From Lichina pygmaea (taxonomy: Eukaryota > Ascomycota > Lichinomycetes > Lichinales > Lichinaceae): a DNA stretch of 64,000 nucleotides. Made by a program: the position numbers and the translations under genes. The notes beneath the pieces were generated by a model. It was given only the letters and a program-made list of their open reading frames with translations. It made no database searches and was not told the DNA's origin. Within the stretch, counting starts at the first letter, position 1. Every line of letters starts with the position of its first letter. Positions 23,101 through 33,300 of the stretch are shown piece after piece. The stretch is from the NCBI GenBank assembly GCA_963422465.1, contig OY730174.1, forward strand, positions 2,232,001-2,296,000. The letters run 5' to 3'.

Positions 23101-24947
23101 ATAGATATCCTGAGTGGCCAACTCAACAATATCAAGGTGGATCCTTTCAGCATGGTGTCCGGTAACCATTTCCATTGGCTGCGTCTCATGGCAGACTAGC
23201 TCTGTCTGTCCATTTGCCATCGCGAGCTGATAGGGCTGCTGCTTGCGTCTCCTTCCAGTGCCGAGGGTATCGTAAAGTTATCTTGAAATGTAGTTCCCAC
23301 TGGCTCCAGAGTCAACAAGTGCGTATGTCCGTACTGGCGTGTTGGCGTGTAGTGACACAGGCAATCACAGGTGCTTTGCGTTGCTAGGGGTCATGTTGTT
23401 GAGCTCCCGATGTCACCCCTTGACAAGGGAGTTCAGTCTTTTCCTGATCAAAGTGTTTTTCCACTGACTGGGCAATGGGTCCAGCCATTCCCATCAGTTC
23501 TGAGGAATCTGTTCATGAATTTGTCTTGCTGATGCTTGTCACATCCAGGCTTGAGGCAGTACTGCCAATTGTCGACGTAGCAGTTGTAGTTGTTGCCTTG
23601 TTGTAGGAACATGAGGTGTTCGTGCCAATCATGTGTGTGCCCGGGGAATGCGGTGTGTTGGTGTTTGTCCCAAAGATGGATCTCACACGCATCCTTCTCG
23701 CAATTGACCCAATGCTTGTGGCAGGTGGCGTGGTAGGGTGAATGTCCTCCATACCTTCGTAGTTGTTCGTGGTAGGTGCAGTAGTGCCTTGTGCAAAACC
23801 TCCACTGTAGTTCGCCGTGCCGTAGATTTCGTGGGTCCATGCTGTAAGCATAGCTTCCTTGTGGTATTTCTTCTTTGATAGACGCGGGTTCGTCTCGGTC
23901 CCTATCAGAGGTGGTTAAGGGCTCCTGTCCCTTGTCCTGACCTGTTAGTTCTGGTAGGTCCTTGCCTCCTGATGTTGCCAGTTGGTGGGCTGCTTCCAAT
24001 ATCTGATCGTAGTTGTCCCATTGTTTGAGGGATAGCTGAGCCTCTCCTGGTGGGTCCTCTGGCTTGATGACATTCCAGTCTCCGTCGAGCGTATTAAGTT
24101 GCTGTCGGTGCACCTTGTTCTTTGAACGACAGTCTTTCACCATGTGGCCTAGCTTGCCACAGGCATAGCACTTCAGTGCTTTCCCCTTTTTGTTGTTCCT
24201 TCCCTTCGTGAACCTTCCCTTGTGGTGGACTGCATCCAGTTCCATGGGTGCATAGCCATATGGATCATGTGGCAGTGCCTTGTTAGGCAGCTTGTAGTGG
24301 TTGCTCACATGCCATGCGGGGCGGCTGTATCCTCCGTCGTGGCGTTTCTCCATCGCTCGCTTGAATAGTTTGTCATCAATGTCGATTGCTTGTGCGATGA
24401 GTTCATCCAGTGTGTCGACCACTCGTCCGTCGAAGGTGATTTCATCCTTCACGTTTTCCTTGAGTCCACGTCGGTACATGACCATCAGGGCGTCGTCGTC
24501 CCAGTCAGTCAGTACTGAGTATTGTTTGAACTGCGTGGTGTACTCTGCGGCTGAGCGTTGTTTGATGTGCTGGATCATTCGTATAGCCACTTTGTCTTCG
24601 TTAGATGGTCCAAGGATTCTTTTGATCTCGTCCTTGAATCGTGTCCATTTCGTCATCCATTCCGATGTGCCGTCGTGGTCTCCGTTTCCTGAGAGATGTT
24701 TGTTGACGTAGGGCTTGATCCATCGATAAGCATTGCCTCTCATGTAAGTGGTTGCAAAGAGTGGCCACTTTTCTTTAGGCAGCTTCGTCTCTGGTTGGAA
24801 TTGAAAGTAGACTTGGAGTTGCATGAGCCAATCATCGACCTTGTTCCTTTCGCTGTAGAACAGGTCTGGCTTGGCGACGCTAATCTTTCCATCTGGGAAG
24901 TTGGGGTCGGTTGCTCCTGAGGTACTCATCCTTGAGGGTCTTCAAAG

Positions 24948-25545
24948 TGTTGCGGTCCGTACCGTACTGTCCTATCCGAGTATAGGATTAGGGCGAGAGG
25001 TGGAAGGCGGGTTGGTTCTCGCAGGAGAGGAGTGTCAAGGAGTGCGAAGGGGTTTGGTGGAACGTGGTGGTGGTGACACCTGATCATGGCTTTGTACAAA
25101 GGATTGTATTGAAGTAGATCTAGTTGTCTGGATCACAACATGAGTTGAAGATGATCGTTCCATAAGGGAACTATCGCCGGACTATATAGTGCTGGCCTGT
25201 CGAGACGATCGAGATTGTCTTGACAGTCTCGACGTCGAGACGGGTGAGATTGTCTCGACGGTCCCACCATGTTATGCACCCTGCGTCGAGACTGGTGAGA
25301 TTGTCTCGATGCATCATGCGTCATGCGTCGAGACTGGTGAGATTGTCTCGATGCTTCATGCATCATGTGTCGAGACTGGTGAGATTGTCTCGATGCTTCA
25401 TGCATCATGCGTCGAGACTCCCGTGTGTGTCTCGACAGTCACGTGACCCCTTGTTGGTTGGTCACTTGACTTCCATGGTGTCCTCTTGCCTGGCCCGCGG
25501 CCTGATTGCCTATAAATGAGTGGCTCCCATCCCTGGGTCGTAACA
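24948..25545 (-). repeat. LTR of element 3, right (its 5' LTR)
   Basis: Same 598-bp length, ends and hairpin-repeat block (about 25190-25440) as the left copy; followed by TGTTA. Confidence 0.9.
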
Positions 25546-27138
25546 TGTTAGCAATCGTCAACGTATTCCAAGAATGGAGGCCTTACTTGGAGGGGGTGAA
25601 ATACACGGTGGACATGTACTCAGACCACAAGAACTTAGCTTACTTCACGACAACGAAGAAGCTAAACTGACGACAAGTTTGATGGGCAGAGTTGTTGGCA
25701 TCATACAACTTTCAAATCCTCTACCGGAAGAGCACTGAAAATACTCAAGTGGACGCACTCAGCAGGCGACCAGACCTGATGGACAAGAAAACAACAGAGG
25801 AACACCCAATCCTAGCGATGAAAGGACAAACCCTGGTCTATGCCCAACCCCAACTGGCAACAACTGAAACAAAAGGTCCACTCCTTACCCTTGGCCACAA
25901 GGTGGCAAACAAAAAGGAAATTGTGCCAGAAAGAGCACAAGAGGAGGTGATCCGGAGGCACCATGACAGGCCTTTGCACAGACACCCCGGGCGAGATAAA
26001 ACCTTGGAGAAAATCCAAAGGAACTACCGCTTCGACAGAATGAAGTGCAAGGTGACAGAGTTCATTCGCAACTGCGAACAGTGTGCGAAGAACAAACCAT
26101 CAAGACATAAGCCCTACGGGCAGGCACAGCAAATGGGCCTACCCGAGGCACTATGGGAAACTATCATGATGGATTTCATGGTCAAGTTGCCAAAGTCAAT
26201 AGACCCAGCAACAAAGGTGGTATACGATAGCATTTTGGTGGTTGTGGACAAGCTTACCAAATACGCTCACCTGGTCCTGTGGAAAGAGTCAGGAACCGCG
26301 AACAAACTCGCAAATGTTCTACTCAAAGAGCTGGTAAGCCACCGAGAGCTACCAAAAATAATCATCTCGGATCGAGACAAACTCTTCACCTCGAAATTCT
26401 GGAACATGTGGACAAGGTAACTTGGCATTGATACAAGGATGTCAACAGCCTACCACCCACAAACTGACAGACAAACTGAGCGGACAAACCAGACGATGGA
26501 GCAGTATCTACAACACTACATCAACCACCAGCAGGATAACTGGGTGGAACTGCTACCAATAGCACAGTTTGCGTACAACAACCAGCAACACAGCGTGACG
26601 GGGACAACACTGTTCTTTGCGAACTACGGAAGAAACCCCCGATGGCAGGCAACAGCAGGAGGCAATGTTGTCAATGTTGATAAACTTGCTGCTATGCACG
26701 AGATGATGAAAACAACAATCGACCGTGCCCAGAACACCACCACCCGCCGATTACACGACAAAAGGTTGAAGGGACCAACCCTGGAAAGGGGGGATAAGGT
26801 CTACCTATCAACAAAAAACCTGCGCTCAAAGCGACCGAGCAAAAAGCTGGACCACGTACGAATCAGACCATTCGAAATCGAGAAGCACACTGGGAAAGTC
26901 AACTATCAACTGAGACTACCACGAAAAGCAAGGATACACCGAGTATTCCACATCTCGCTACTCGAACCAGCACCCAGCGACGCAGAGATCAAGACAGAAT
27001 GGAACTTCAAGAACGACGAAGAAGAGTATGATGTTGAAAGGATCCTGGATAGTCGGAGAAACAGACAGAAAACTGAGTACCTGGTGAAGTGGTTAGGTTT
27101 TGACGAAGAGGAGAATTCGTGGGAACCAACCGAGAACT

Positions 27139-27648
27139 TCAGCCCTGCGATGAACCAGAAGCTGGTGGATTACCACCGAGCAAACCCGCAGCGACCAGGT
27201 CCGACAGCGACAACAGCTCGAGAGGAGCCAAAGTCTCTGAGGAGAAGACGTCCTCAAAGGATGGTGGAGCAGCAGCCTGACTGGCCTCCCGTTCGCGAAT
27301 AACGCGGAGAGTCTCCTGCTCCTGAGCATCGAGGGACTCTTGATCCTCGATGGCCGACAGCTCACGACGGATGGCATCAGCCTCTTTCTGAGAGAGATGA
27401 CCCAGCTGCCGGCGGAGGTGGATCTGCCGGGGAAGCAACTTCGACAATTGGTCATTGGTCTCTCGCAGCTGAGCCTCGAGCTGCTCGCACTCAAGTTCCA
27501 TCTTCTTCCATTCTGATTCCGAGAGATGAAGGTTGCAGCGACGACCCTTCTCAACACACCGACAACAAAAAGATGATGCGGAGCTCACGACACACTTGGC
27601 GTGGTCACGACGATAAGCACCGCATGTGATTTTCGATTCCTTGCCCAT
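27139..27648 (-). CDS. Antisense ORF of element 1: cysteine-cluster plus coiled-coil protein (169 aa)
   Basis: This ORF reads against the element, from an ATG at 27648 near the 3' LTR towards the integrase, and overlaps the end of the sense pol frame tail to tail (27139-27302). The N-terminus is Cys-rich (CRCVEKGRRC preceded by two more cysteines). Its spacing recalls the fungal Zn(II)2Cys6 cluster, though less completely than its counterpart at 19653. A long heptad-like Leu/Glu/Arg region follows (about residues 45-125), then an acidic, Leu-rich tail. Seen: open frame, Cys layout, helix-forming composition. Inferred: a DNA- or nucleoprotein-binding accessory protein. Function unknown; it belongs to a dead element. 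Confidence 0.55.
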   Translation of the reverse strand: MGKESKITCGAYRRDHAKCVVSSASSFCCRCVEKGRRCNLHLSESEWKKMELECEQLEAQLRETNDQLSKLLPRQIHLRRQLGHLSQKEADAIRRELSAIEDQESLDAQEQETLRVIREREASQAAAPPSFEDVFSSETLAPLELLSLSDLVAAGLLGGNPPASGSSQG

Positions 27649-27768
27649 TTTGCCAATGTGACAAGAGAACTGCGATGACAAGTTCGAGTTGTCTGATCTC
27701 GGTTCATGACAAAAGAGGAGCAGGAACGAAAAGGATCTGGGGACAGAACCCTTGGAGGGAGGGGATAG

Positions 27769-28157
27769 TGTTAAGGCCTAGGCCGGAACAGCCCAGGTAA
27801 GCGAGGGAGGAGTGTTAGTCATACGGAACAACATCCGACCGATCCGGTGGACGAGCAAGAGCTAAGCGAGGAGCTCGTCCGGTGGACGAGCAGGAGCTAA
27901 GCGAGGAGCTCGTCCACGCAAAAGGATGATACCCCTCGAGGAGACCCCCCCCTCGGGGCATCTGTATAAAGACCCCCCAAAGGGCCCGGAGGGATTAGCT
28001 CTCCAGGCTGAACACACATGCACACATCGTACTGAGACAATAGCACAGGAGAGTTACCCCACCTGTCTATTCCTCTACCGAGTCCCTGTCTAGAATCCGC
28101 CCTGCGAAGCAGCAAGACCGTACCGGCTTCTGTGTGAACCCGGCCCGGCCTTTAACA
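27769..28157 (+). repeat. Right LTR of element 1 (389 bp)
   Basis: Same ends as the left LTR. It is 35 bp longer because a segment around 27845-27915 (GGTGGACGAGCA...GAGCTCGTCC) is tandemly duplicated. TATAAAG recurs near 27965. Confidence 0.9.
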
Positions 28158-28162
28158 TCAGG

Positions 28163-28578
28163 AATGCCAGAAAGATCAACCCGAGACAATTGTGCTAGAG
28201 GACAGAGCAACACCTCATGTTTCCCTGCATAACCTTGCTCTTTTTGGAGAGTACGACCTTGAGTGCTTGGACTGGCCAGGCAACTCACCAGATCTGAACA
28301 TCATTAAGCCATGCTGGCCATGGATGAAGTGGGTGACAACAAAGAGTAGTCCTCTGAAACATCAAGGCCCAGCAGAAGAAGTATGGCTTAAGTGCTGGGA
28401 CAAGCTCCCACAAAGTGAGATCCAGTGTTGGATTGAGCAGATCCCTCACACCATCCAGAAGATCATCAAGCTGGAGGGAGGGAACAAGTATCTGGAGACT
28501 TCAAGGTATCAGCAAGCAGTGCGATCTCCTGGCAGACCTCGAGTGTCGCTGCCGTCAGGGCTCCAAATAGCTGGATAG
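28163..28578 (+). pseudogene. Tc1-like transposase, 3' part
   Basis: It continues the catalytic domain broken at 9976. LEDRATPH (about 28195-28218) carries the second catalytic Asp, and LDWPGNSPDLNIIKPCW (about 28266-28318) is the third-residue block. The family normally has Glu or Asp where this copy has Lys (NxIE becomes NIIK), so the catalytic triad is lost. The domain ends near 28510, before the right inverted repeat. Confidence 0.8.
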
Positions 28579-28640
28579 TGTCAAAAGTAATAAGACACGC
28601 AAAATTACCGACCCGGCAATACATTGCGAACGAACTTGCG

Positions 28641-30349
28641 TACCAGCCCAAGCAAATTGTAGAGCCGCATCGTCAAAACTCTCAAGACATCTACGGTAGC
28701 TGCGCGCACTCTTGACAACTCGGAATTCCGTGTGACCCCTGTCGGCATCAATGACTGCCTGGCAACTTGCCTGCATCACGTCTATCGGCTTGTCCAATTG
28801 CTCTGGAATGATCAAGTCCCGAGCCTCATGAAGGGCTGCTGTGGCCAAATCATCAAGGAACTCGGGGGCCAGATCCACGATGCCTGGCATGCCTGCGGAG
28901 TGATCTGACCAAAGTGTTTCGACACCGTCGCTGGGTTTTCAGCTTACTAAGCGTATTTACTGAACGTCGTTCCCGCGATACACCTCGTATGTTAAGTGCA
29001 TCCCGGTACTGTACGTAACGTACTGTAGATCAGCAGCCATGCCGTCAAAGAACCTTGATCGAATGGAACTTGTGTGAGCAAGAGGGGACTGTGTCAACAA
29101 AAGGGGAACTGCCATTGATGCGCGAGAGGGACTGAAAGACCGGGAGACAAGCTGAGTGCACGATCTGGTGGGAGTCTACGTACGGTTCAGAGGCTGTAAA
29201 CCCCCAGGAGACTGCAACGATCAGAGAGGGGCTGTATGATTAGTCAACAGACACTGTTGACCCTCCCAAGAGGGACTGTATGGCCGAAGAGAGACTGTAC
29301 AGTCAACAGACACCGTTATCCCCGAGAGAATTGCACTCGCAATAGGGACTGCCATACAGTAGTCAACAGCCACTGTAGACCCCCGGCAGACTACGATGAG
29401 AGAGGGGCTGTAGACACAGCTGACAGGTACTGTGCAGTAAGCCTCTGTTGGACTGCGTCATTGAGAGGCACTGTGTGACCCGGAGAGACTGCATGATCTA
29501 GAGGAACTGGCATGATCCAGAAGAACTGGTATAATCTAGAGGACCTGGCATGATCCAGAGGAACCATCACCATCAAAGACGGCGTGATCGTGGCAGATTG
29601 CCATGACCAAAGAGAAACCGCCACGATCACAGGAATAGCTTGATTGCTGACGGGAACGGCGTGATTGCTGACGGAACTGGCTGGCATGCATATTCTGTTC
29701 CTGCAACGCTACGATGGTGGCCGGCTCGTCTGTGTGACTGACTGATTAAGATGCCCTTGGGAAGGGAGATACTTGTACAGCTCGCGGAAGAGAGATGGAT
29801 ATGGCTCGCCGGAGGGATGATGGGATCGCCTTTGCTAGCATCTGAGATTCTCGGCAGGGACATGGTAGAGAGGGAGAGCATTCATTCTCTGGGGAAAAAT
29901 TATTTTTGCTCTCGTGCGTTTTGCACTGTTCCCGCCTGTTTCAAAGAAGCATCGTGGTTTCATGCAAGGGGTATCAGTGGATAGACGGAGAAGTAGAGCA
30001 AAACGAGAGAAGAGCAGTACGAGGAGGAAGAAGAAGAAGAAGAAGAGAGGAAGACTTGGAGAGATGGAGAGATGATGAGAGAGAAAGGATTGGAAAGAGC
30101 AAAACGAAGGAAGGAACAGAAGAAGAGAAGAACAGAGGAACGGAAAAAAGAGAAGATGCTCGCAGGCCATCGCCATCGGCGAGTCAGGAGGACAGCTCTT
30201 GCGTCGAACAGGAGACGAGGAAACTTTTTGGGAGACGAGATCCGGAGGTAGAGGATGAGGAACAACGAAACGATCGAGCAGTCACCGACTGACAACACAC
30301 AAATGACAAACAAAGATAAGAAATAAGAGAAGAACCCCCGAAAAAATCA
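28641..30349. other. Intergenic between the transposon nest and SPT8
   Basis: No convincing gene. It contains a GTAC cluster (about 29000-29025), a degenerate minisatellite (29080-29680) and a purine-rich tract on the plus strand (about 30000-30150, AAG/GGA repeats). Confidence 0.5.
29080..29680. repeat. Degenerate minisatellite
   Basis: Imperfect units of about 60-70 bp built on GTCAACAGACACTGT...GACCC...GAGAGGGACTGTA recur from about 29080 to 29450. They pass into shorter units of about 18-20 bp (CATGATCCAGAGGAACTGG type) to about 29570. The units vary too much for a clean consensus by eye. Confidence 0.55.
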
Positions 30350-32440
30350 TCAGCAATTAATCTCGTACCCGAGCAACACCTCCGTCGTATGTCCTTCCCA
30401 GCCACGATTGCCCGCGGCCGAGATGAGGTAGCGGCACGTGGGGTCGGTGTACAGGGTCGAGATGACGCCGCCTCGATGGCCGGGGATGATCAGGAACGGA
30501 ACGGTTGAGTGTCTCGACGCCGTCGAAGCGTGTGGGTGTTGGGGGTCTTTCAAGTCGTACAGCCGGAGAATGTCGAAGGAGGCACTACATCGAGCGGGCT
30601 TACAGTTAGCGGATGAAAATCTCTCTTTGCTCGGCTTGACGTCGATTTGAATGGAAAGGGGGGAGGGTAGACGGCTTCGTGGAACGGCTGTCATCGACCG
30701 GAAGAGCTCTTCCCGATCCAGATGAAATAGAACAAATCCACATACCACACGAGATGTCGCCCGTTGGGCATCGCCTTGACAGTGCTCACGGGGCCGCTGC
30801 CCTGCGGAAACTTGAAGATGCGTTCGGGCTCTCGAAGGCCCCTGTGCAGGCTGTACTCCTCGACCGTGCCGTTGCGCCGTCCCGCGTAGATCGTGTTGCC
30901 GTCCGGAGACCAGCACGCGTTCATGCACCACGGCGGCACGTTTCGAGGCATGATCGTCGCCACCGGGTTCGGTTGCCGTCGATCCCAGATGCGAAGCGTG
31001 CCGTCGATGGATGCCGCGAGGAAGGTCGTGTCCGACGCAGCACCTGTACCGGCAGCGGCGGATGACGAAGGGGCGGACGAGGCCGTTGGCGACATTGACC
31101 GAGCCCGGCCGCCGTGGCTTGGGTGCCCGTTCGGCTCCAGGACGGCGTGCGGGGCTGCATCGGTGGGAGCACCGTCGGCGGCAGCGTCGGGAAGACCGTC
31201 GACGAGCATGCCGTTGGATGGCTCGACAGCGTTGGCTAGAGTCGCGTCCGAAGCGCCCTGAGAGCCCGCTGCGACAAAGGGGTCTGCGTCGTGGCCGTCG
31301 AGCGTCTCGCTGGTCTGGTCCCGGGCCTCCACGTCGATCATGGCCGAGCCGTTCGCGGCGGCCTCGTTGTCCTGCTGCTGGAAGCCGTTGGCGATGGCGC
31401 GCGAGAACTCGTCGTCTTCGTCGTCCGAGAACGTGCTACCCGGTAGGCCGCCGACACCGCCGGACTTGTCGTCGTAGTCCCCGAACAGGGAGTCGGCCTC
31501 GCTCAGGGGGGTTTGCGCAGGCGAGCCGCGGCCGACCAAGGCTCCGTCCCCGTCCGGAAGGACGATCGAGCCCTCCGAGTCGTCCCTGAGATCGGCCACC
31601 AGGCCGTTCGTCAGCCTGGGCGCGCCCCCACTCGCACGGAAGGTCCCGTTCGTCTCTGGCTCGTCCTCGACCACGGCAGGCACCGGTACGCTCGAATCCG
31701 GCCGCCGCTCGATGGACGACACCTGGCCACCGCTCCCGAGGAACGCCCGCCGGATCTGGCTCGTGTTGAGATCCCAATCGTAGACGGCCTTGTCCCAGCT
31801 GCCCGAGATGACCGACTTCTCATCCTCGGCGAGGGCGAGCACCGAGACGGCCGACGTATGCTTCTTGAGGCAGTGGATCCGCTTCCCTTCGTCGTGGCGC
31901 ACCGATTGCAAGTTGATGCCACCCGACTCCAACCCGGAGAGCAGCCACAGCGCCTGCGAATGCGCGGCCAGCGAATACACCGGCGACAACGACAAGTCGT
32001 CGTCGGCCTGCTGCATGACTGGGGTCTTGGCTGTGCTCGAGTCAGCCGTGATCCGAGTCCTTCGAGACTGTGTCGACGTGGGCGGGTGGATGCCAGCAGG
32101 CAGTCGAGAGTATGTACTCACGTTGAGGCTCCTCGTTCTCCCAGTAGCTCAGCAGCACCCCGGCCTTGGTGACGCTGTCCACGAACGGATGCCGTTGGGC
32201 CACGGTCAGCATGACCTTGCCGTTGGCCGATTCGACCCAGTCGAACTTCCTGATGTAGCCATCAGATCCGCCGCTGAACACCCATCGTAGATCGGGCGTG
32301 GCGGTGATGGCATTGATCGAGGTGCCGTGTGGGGCAGCGATGGTTGGCACGATGTCGTACGAACTTGCTGCTATCACCTCCGGCCGCACCATTCTCTGCG
32401 GGCGTCCGGGTGTTGGTGGAGTCTCTTCTTGGATGGCCAT
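30350..32440 (-). CDS. SPT8: SPT8, WD40 subunit of the SAGA complex
   Basis: Three exons: 32440-32122, 32018-30746, 30584-30350 (608 aa); introns of 103 and 161 nt with GTGAGT and GTATGT donors. WD40 repeats begin at once (INAITATPDLRWVFSGGSDG, IRKFDWVESANGK). The Spt8 signature SPVYSLAAHSQALWLLSGLE and SGGINLQSVRHDEG follows exon 1. A long acidic, Asp/Ala/Gly-rich insert (about residues 190-360) precedes the last repeats (TTFLAASIDGTLRIWDRRQP, SASFDILRLYDLKDPQHPH). In yeast Spt8 contacts TBP and regulates its delivery to promoters, in the nucleus. The ATG at 32440 fits the family, whose N-terminus is short before the first blade. Identity is strong; the size of the acidic insert is typical of fungal copies. 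Confidence 0.93.
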
Positions 32441-33300
32441 CTCAGGCAGTCTTCCTTACAGTATCTCGCTTGGAAAAGAGAGAAAAGAGGTTTGGTGGTG
32501 GTGGTGGTGGTGGTGGTAAACACGGGTGCAGAGGGTCTGCACCGGTCTCGCAGGCTAAGAAGACCTGCGTGTTAGAGCCAGAGGCTCTAACGAATTGAAT
32601 GGCCCCGCTCCTCGCTGGGTGGTATTCTCGCGCCGGGCAAGAGCACCCAACAGCCTCGACTCCCTCATCGAGTCGGTATGGCGGTGATACACTGTCCTCG
32701 ACCAATATACCGCTATGTGCGTCACGTACGTCGGCGTAGTGGGCATGGATGGGATACCCATCGGCCGTGAATAGGGGTGAAAGTGGCGTCGCTTCAGCCC
32801 CGTGACCCAAGATCCCGTGATCTTCGCTTAGCGTCGGCTTAGCTTCGGATCATCTTATATCCGCCTCGCTAGGCGACTGTCGTGGTATATCCGTACTTAT
32901 ATAGGCAGGACACGTCAATTAACGTCCTAAATTCAGAATCTAAACAAACTGATCTGTCGCCATCTTCTCCATCTCCTCCCTCCGTCACCTCACCGTCTGG
33001 CGTTGATACCGATCTTATCAACATCGACATCCAGTCTCTGCACCCTCGGTGTCTTCCCTCTTGATTCGGCCTCTTCCATCTCCTCCCAGTCGACTTCTGA
33101 GCTTGCTCGACTGTCGCGCACGCCGCGATCGGTCTCTGGTCGCTCGGTGGTGGTGACGGATCCGCCCCTTCGGCAAGGAGTCACCATCGTACGAAGCCTC
33201 CTCCCAGCACATCGAGCAGCGGACTCTCGTCCAGGGCTTTGGCCATCAGAGCAACTGGTAAGCGCTTTCTATAAGGCATTTCACATCGTTCCTTGGTGAT
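32441..33300. other. Intergenic, SPT8 promoter side
   Basis: Contains the TGG microsatellite. No convincing coding frame; short open stretches lack family resemblance and codon pattern. Confidence 0.4.
32493..32517. repeat. (TGG)n microsatellite in the SPT8 5' flank
   Basis: About eight uninterrupted TGG units, just upstream of the SPT8 start codon on the opposite strand (CCA repeats in the likely 5' UTR). Confidence 0.8.

Larger units (their letters stand above)
19011..25545 (-). mobile_element. Ty3/gypsy chromovirus (element 3), inserted in the RNase H region of element 1, broken
   Basis: LTRs of 598 bp lie at 19011-19608 and 24948-25545, with TGTTA duplicated at 19006-19010 and 25546-25550. 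The coding strand is minus. Gag (24929-23448, 493 codons) still looks whole, with a CYACGKLGHMVKDC zinc knuckle and three C-X4-C-X2-H motifs behind it (near residues 379, 410 and 458). Then come protease (about 23220-23000), reverse transcriptase (about 22700-22000), RNase H (about 21960-21500), integrase (about 21350-20400) and a chromodomain (about 20250-20130). The pol part has about five breaks. An antisense ORF lies at 19653-20153. LTR divergence by eye is about 2.3% (14 of 598), so it is similar in age to the other two. Confidence 0.9.
9977..28157 (+). mobile_element. Outer Ty3/gypsy chromovirus (element 1), broken, host of two insertions
   Basis: LTRs lie at 9977-10330 and 27769-28157 (TGTT...AACA) with the TCAGG duplication. 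A purine tract ends just before the right LTR (about 27755-27768). Parts in order on the plus strand: Gag start (ATG 10370) and capsid-like region (to 10620, resuming at 15952-16281), zinc-knuckle-like region (about 16480-16525), extra C-X4-C-X2-H motifs (about 17029-17202), protease-like region (about 17376-17603), reverse transcriptase (about 17980-18600), RNase H (about 18717-19010, resuming at 25546-25760), integrase (about 25940-26900) and chromodomain (about 27020-27160). An antisense ORF lies at 27139-27648. Besides the two insertions there are at least half a dozen breaks, so the copy is dead. LTR divergence by eye is about 2%, hence fairly young. Confidence 0.9.
8868..28640 (+). mobile_element. 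Tc1/mariner DNA transposon, split by an 18.2-kb retroelement nest
   Basis: The terminal inverted repeats match: left CGTAAGTTCGTTCGCAAAG (8868-8886), right end the near complement, closing at 28640 with ...TTGCGAACGAACTTGCG. TA flanks both ends (8866-8867 and 28641-28642), the Tc1/mariner target duplication. Removing the insertion at 9977-28162 leaves about 1.59 kb, a normal Tc1 length, with one transposase in two pieces (8992-9976 and 28163-28578). The two TIRs are still very similar, so the element is not very old. Confidence 0.85.

Noticed and set aside
27139-27648. Possibility that the antisense ORFs are ordinary shadows of pol
   Set aside because: Most of each ORF lies beyond the end of the sense pol frame, where no sense coding exists, and the two share a Cys-cluster plan.
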